Assembly (NCBI GenBank): GCA_029240015.1
Contig: JARBTU010000071.1
Coordinates: 1 to 7,820, forward strand
Origin: Oscillospiraceae bacterium
Lineage (GTDB): Bacteria > Bacillota > Clostridia > Oscillospirales > Ruminococcaceae
Length of the DNA: 7,820 nt
Direction of reading: 5' to 3'
Below, piece by piece: positions 7,186 to 7,820 of this stretch; position 1 is the first letter of the stretch; every line of letters starts with the position of its first letter. The translations under genes were made by a program, and so were the position numbers. The notes under the pieces were generated by a model. That model searched no databases. It was not told the DNA's origin and saw only the letters and a list, made by a program, of their open reading frames with translations.

Positions 7186-7212
7186 ATGTTTTAATAATAT
7201 TATATTAAACAT
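7186..7212 (-). promoter_or_regulatory. Imperfect dyad over the -10 and start region (candidate operator)
   Basis: ATGTTT at the upstream end (7207-7212) is mirrored by AAAACAT (7186-7192). The intervening AATATAATATTATT is nearly symmetric once one base is bulged. The 27-base dyad covers the -10 box and the likely transcription start, a position where a bound repressor would block initiation. High AT content makes chance symmetry plausible. Confidence 0.3.
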
Positions 7213-7226
7213 GGAAAAAATGTCAA
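7199..7226 (-). promoter_or_regulatory. Sigma-A promoter of the sulfate assimilation operon
   Basis: On the minus strand TTGACA (7221-7226) is separated by 16 bases from TATAAT (7199-7204). Both hexamers match the vegetative consensus exactly. Transcription should begin near 7192, giving a leader of about 37 bases before the TTG start of the aprA-like gene. That leader is too short for an S-box riboswitch or a T-box, so control is more likely by a DNA-binding regulator. Confidence 0.85.
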
Positions 7227-7231
7227 TTTGT

Positions 7232-7248
7232 TTTAGGCGTTTGCTAAA
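7232..7248 (-). promoter_or_regulatory. Inverted repeat upstream of the -35 box (candidate activator site)
   Basis: On the minus strand TTTAG, seven bases and CTAAA form an inverted repeat whose nearer end lies 5 bases upstream of the -35 box, centred near -48 from the predicted start. The shape (short arms, T-N-A spacing) suits a LysR-type or similar regulator. The arms are only 5 bp, so support is modest. Confidence 0.3.
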
Positions 7249-7307
7249 TAATATCCTGTATAATACAAAAAATTTTAAGAAAATAATTAGTCCTTTTGCC
7301 ATCAACG

Positions 7308-7344
7308 AAAAAATCCGGCGGAATTGAATCCGCCGGATTTTTTT
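7308..7344 (-). terminator. Rho-independent terminator of sigG (works on both strands)
   Basis: A 15-bp stem (7308-7322 with 7329-7343) has a GC-rich core TCCGGCGGA/TCCGCCGGA and a 6-base loop. It begins 5 bases after the sigG stop. On the minus strand the outer stem supplies the T run; on the plus strand the stem is followed by further T. Its main role is to separate sigG from the sulfate operon, although the symmetric design could also stop transcription coming from the left. Confidence 0.92.
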
Positions 7345-7348
7345 ATTT

Positions 7349-7820
7349 TTACAATTGCTTTTTTATTCGATCAAGAGCTCCCTTTTCAAGTCTTGAAACC
7401 TGAGCCTGACTGATTCCTATTTCTTGTGCTACCTCCACTTGGGTTTTCCCGTTTAAAAATCTTAGTGAAAGAATCATTTTTTCTCTGTTATTCAGATTTA
7501 AAATTGCTTCTTTTATGGCAATTTCCTCAAGCCAGTCCACATCATCCACCCGATCGGATACCTGATCCATCACATAAATGGTATCTCCGCCTTCGGAATA
7601 TACGGGTTCATACAAAGAAACCGGATCCACAATGGATTCTAGCGCCAAAACGACATCTTCTTTTTTGGTTCCCATCTCTTTTGCGATTTGTTCCACCGTT
7701 GGTTCACGGTTTAACTCGTTTGTTAAACGCTCTTTAATCTGCATCGCTTTATATGCTGTATCTTTGAGGGAACGGCTGACTCTGACAGAATTGTTATCTC
7801 GAAGATACCGTCTTATTTCA
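7349..7820 (-). CDS. sigG: Sporulation sigma factor SigG, C-terminal part
   Basis: This is the late forespore-specific RNA polymerase sigma factor (sigma-70 family). The reading frame is open from the window edge to TAA at 7349-7351, giving 156 residues; about 100 N-terminal residues are outside. It begins EIRRYLRDNNSVRVSRSLKD, and the YLRDNN...RVSRSLKD form is characteristic of SigG rather than SigF. Region 3 follows, then DPVSLYEPVYSEGGDTIYVMDQ (65-86), also SigG-like. Region 4.2, which reads the -35 box, is the helix-turn-helix at 125-145 (KTQVEVAQEIGISQAQVSRLE). ATG at 7744 is internal to the conserved sequence and is not the start. The gene ends at its own strong terminator and is not part of the sulfate operon, which has its own promoter. 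Confidence 0.95.
   Translation of the reverse strand, partial: EIRRYLRDNNSVRVSRSLKDTAYKAMQIKERLTNELNREPTVEQIAKEMGTKKEDVVLALESIVDPVSLYEPVYSEGGDTIYVMDQVSDRVDDVDWLEEIAIKEAILNLNNREKMILSLRFLNGKTQVEVAQEIGISQAQVSRLEKGALDRIKKQL

Noticed and set aside
7257..7267. TGTATAATACA palindrome as a plus-strand -10 box
   Set aside because: No acceptable -35 hexamer lies 16-18 bases upstream on the plus strand, and any transcript would run straight into the sigG terminator. I treat it as chance AT symmetry.
7349..7744. A complete 131-residue small sigma-like protein starting at 7744
   Set aside because: The conserved SigG sequence continues in frame upstream to the window edge, so this is the end of a longer gene.
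1..7820. Mobile elements, CRISPR arrays, tRNA, rRNA or riboswitches
   Set aside because: I found no transposase-like protein, no spaced direct repeats, no cloverleaf-like sequence and no gap longer than 193 bases that could hold such an element unnoticed.

Overview
The window is a chromosomal fragment of a low-GC, spore-forming Firmicute, most likely a member of the Clostridia. Three things support this: an AT-rich sequence with strong AGGAGG-type ribosome binding sites, a gene whose product reads as the forespore sigma factor SigG, and an oxygen-sensitive style of sulfate reduction of the kind I recall from Clostridium acetobutylicum. I cannot name the species. Every gene lies on the minus strand, so the region reads from right to left.

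Right end (7349-7820): the C-terminal 156 residues of SigG, closed by a strong Rho-independent hairpin (7308-7344). A 193-base gap follows (7156-7348). It holds this terminator, a consensus sigma-A promoter (TTGACA, 16 bp spacer, TATAAT, at 7199-7226) and two candidate operator dyads around the promoter.

From 7155 down to base 1 runs one tightly packed operon for sulfate uptake and reduction to sulfite: aprA-like, aprB-like, cysD, cysN, sbp-like lipoprotein, cysT and cysW (cut by the window edge). Gaps are 10 to 65 bases, one pair of genes overlaps by 17 bases, and each gene has its own ribosome binding site. The lipoprotein captures sulfate and CysT/CysW form the membrane channel; the ATPase gene cysA is not visible and probably lies just past the left edge. 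CysD and CysN make adenosine phosphosulfate (APS) from sulfate and ATP. The AprA/AprB pair then reduces APS to sulfite and AMP. No APS kinase, thioredoxin-type APS/PAPS reductase (CysH) or sulfite reductase is present in the window.

The most interesting points are the pairing of an AprAB-type reductase (typical of dissimilatory sulfate reducers) with an assimilatory uptake and activation set, a CysN with a long C-terminal extension that is not APS kinase, a perfect 11-bp intercistronic hairpin between the binding-protein and permease genes, and the dyads around the operon promoter. Nothing here looks like a wholly new system. I see no mobile element, CRISPR array, tRNA or rRNA.
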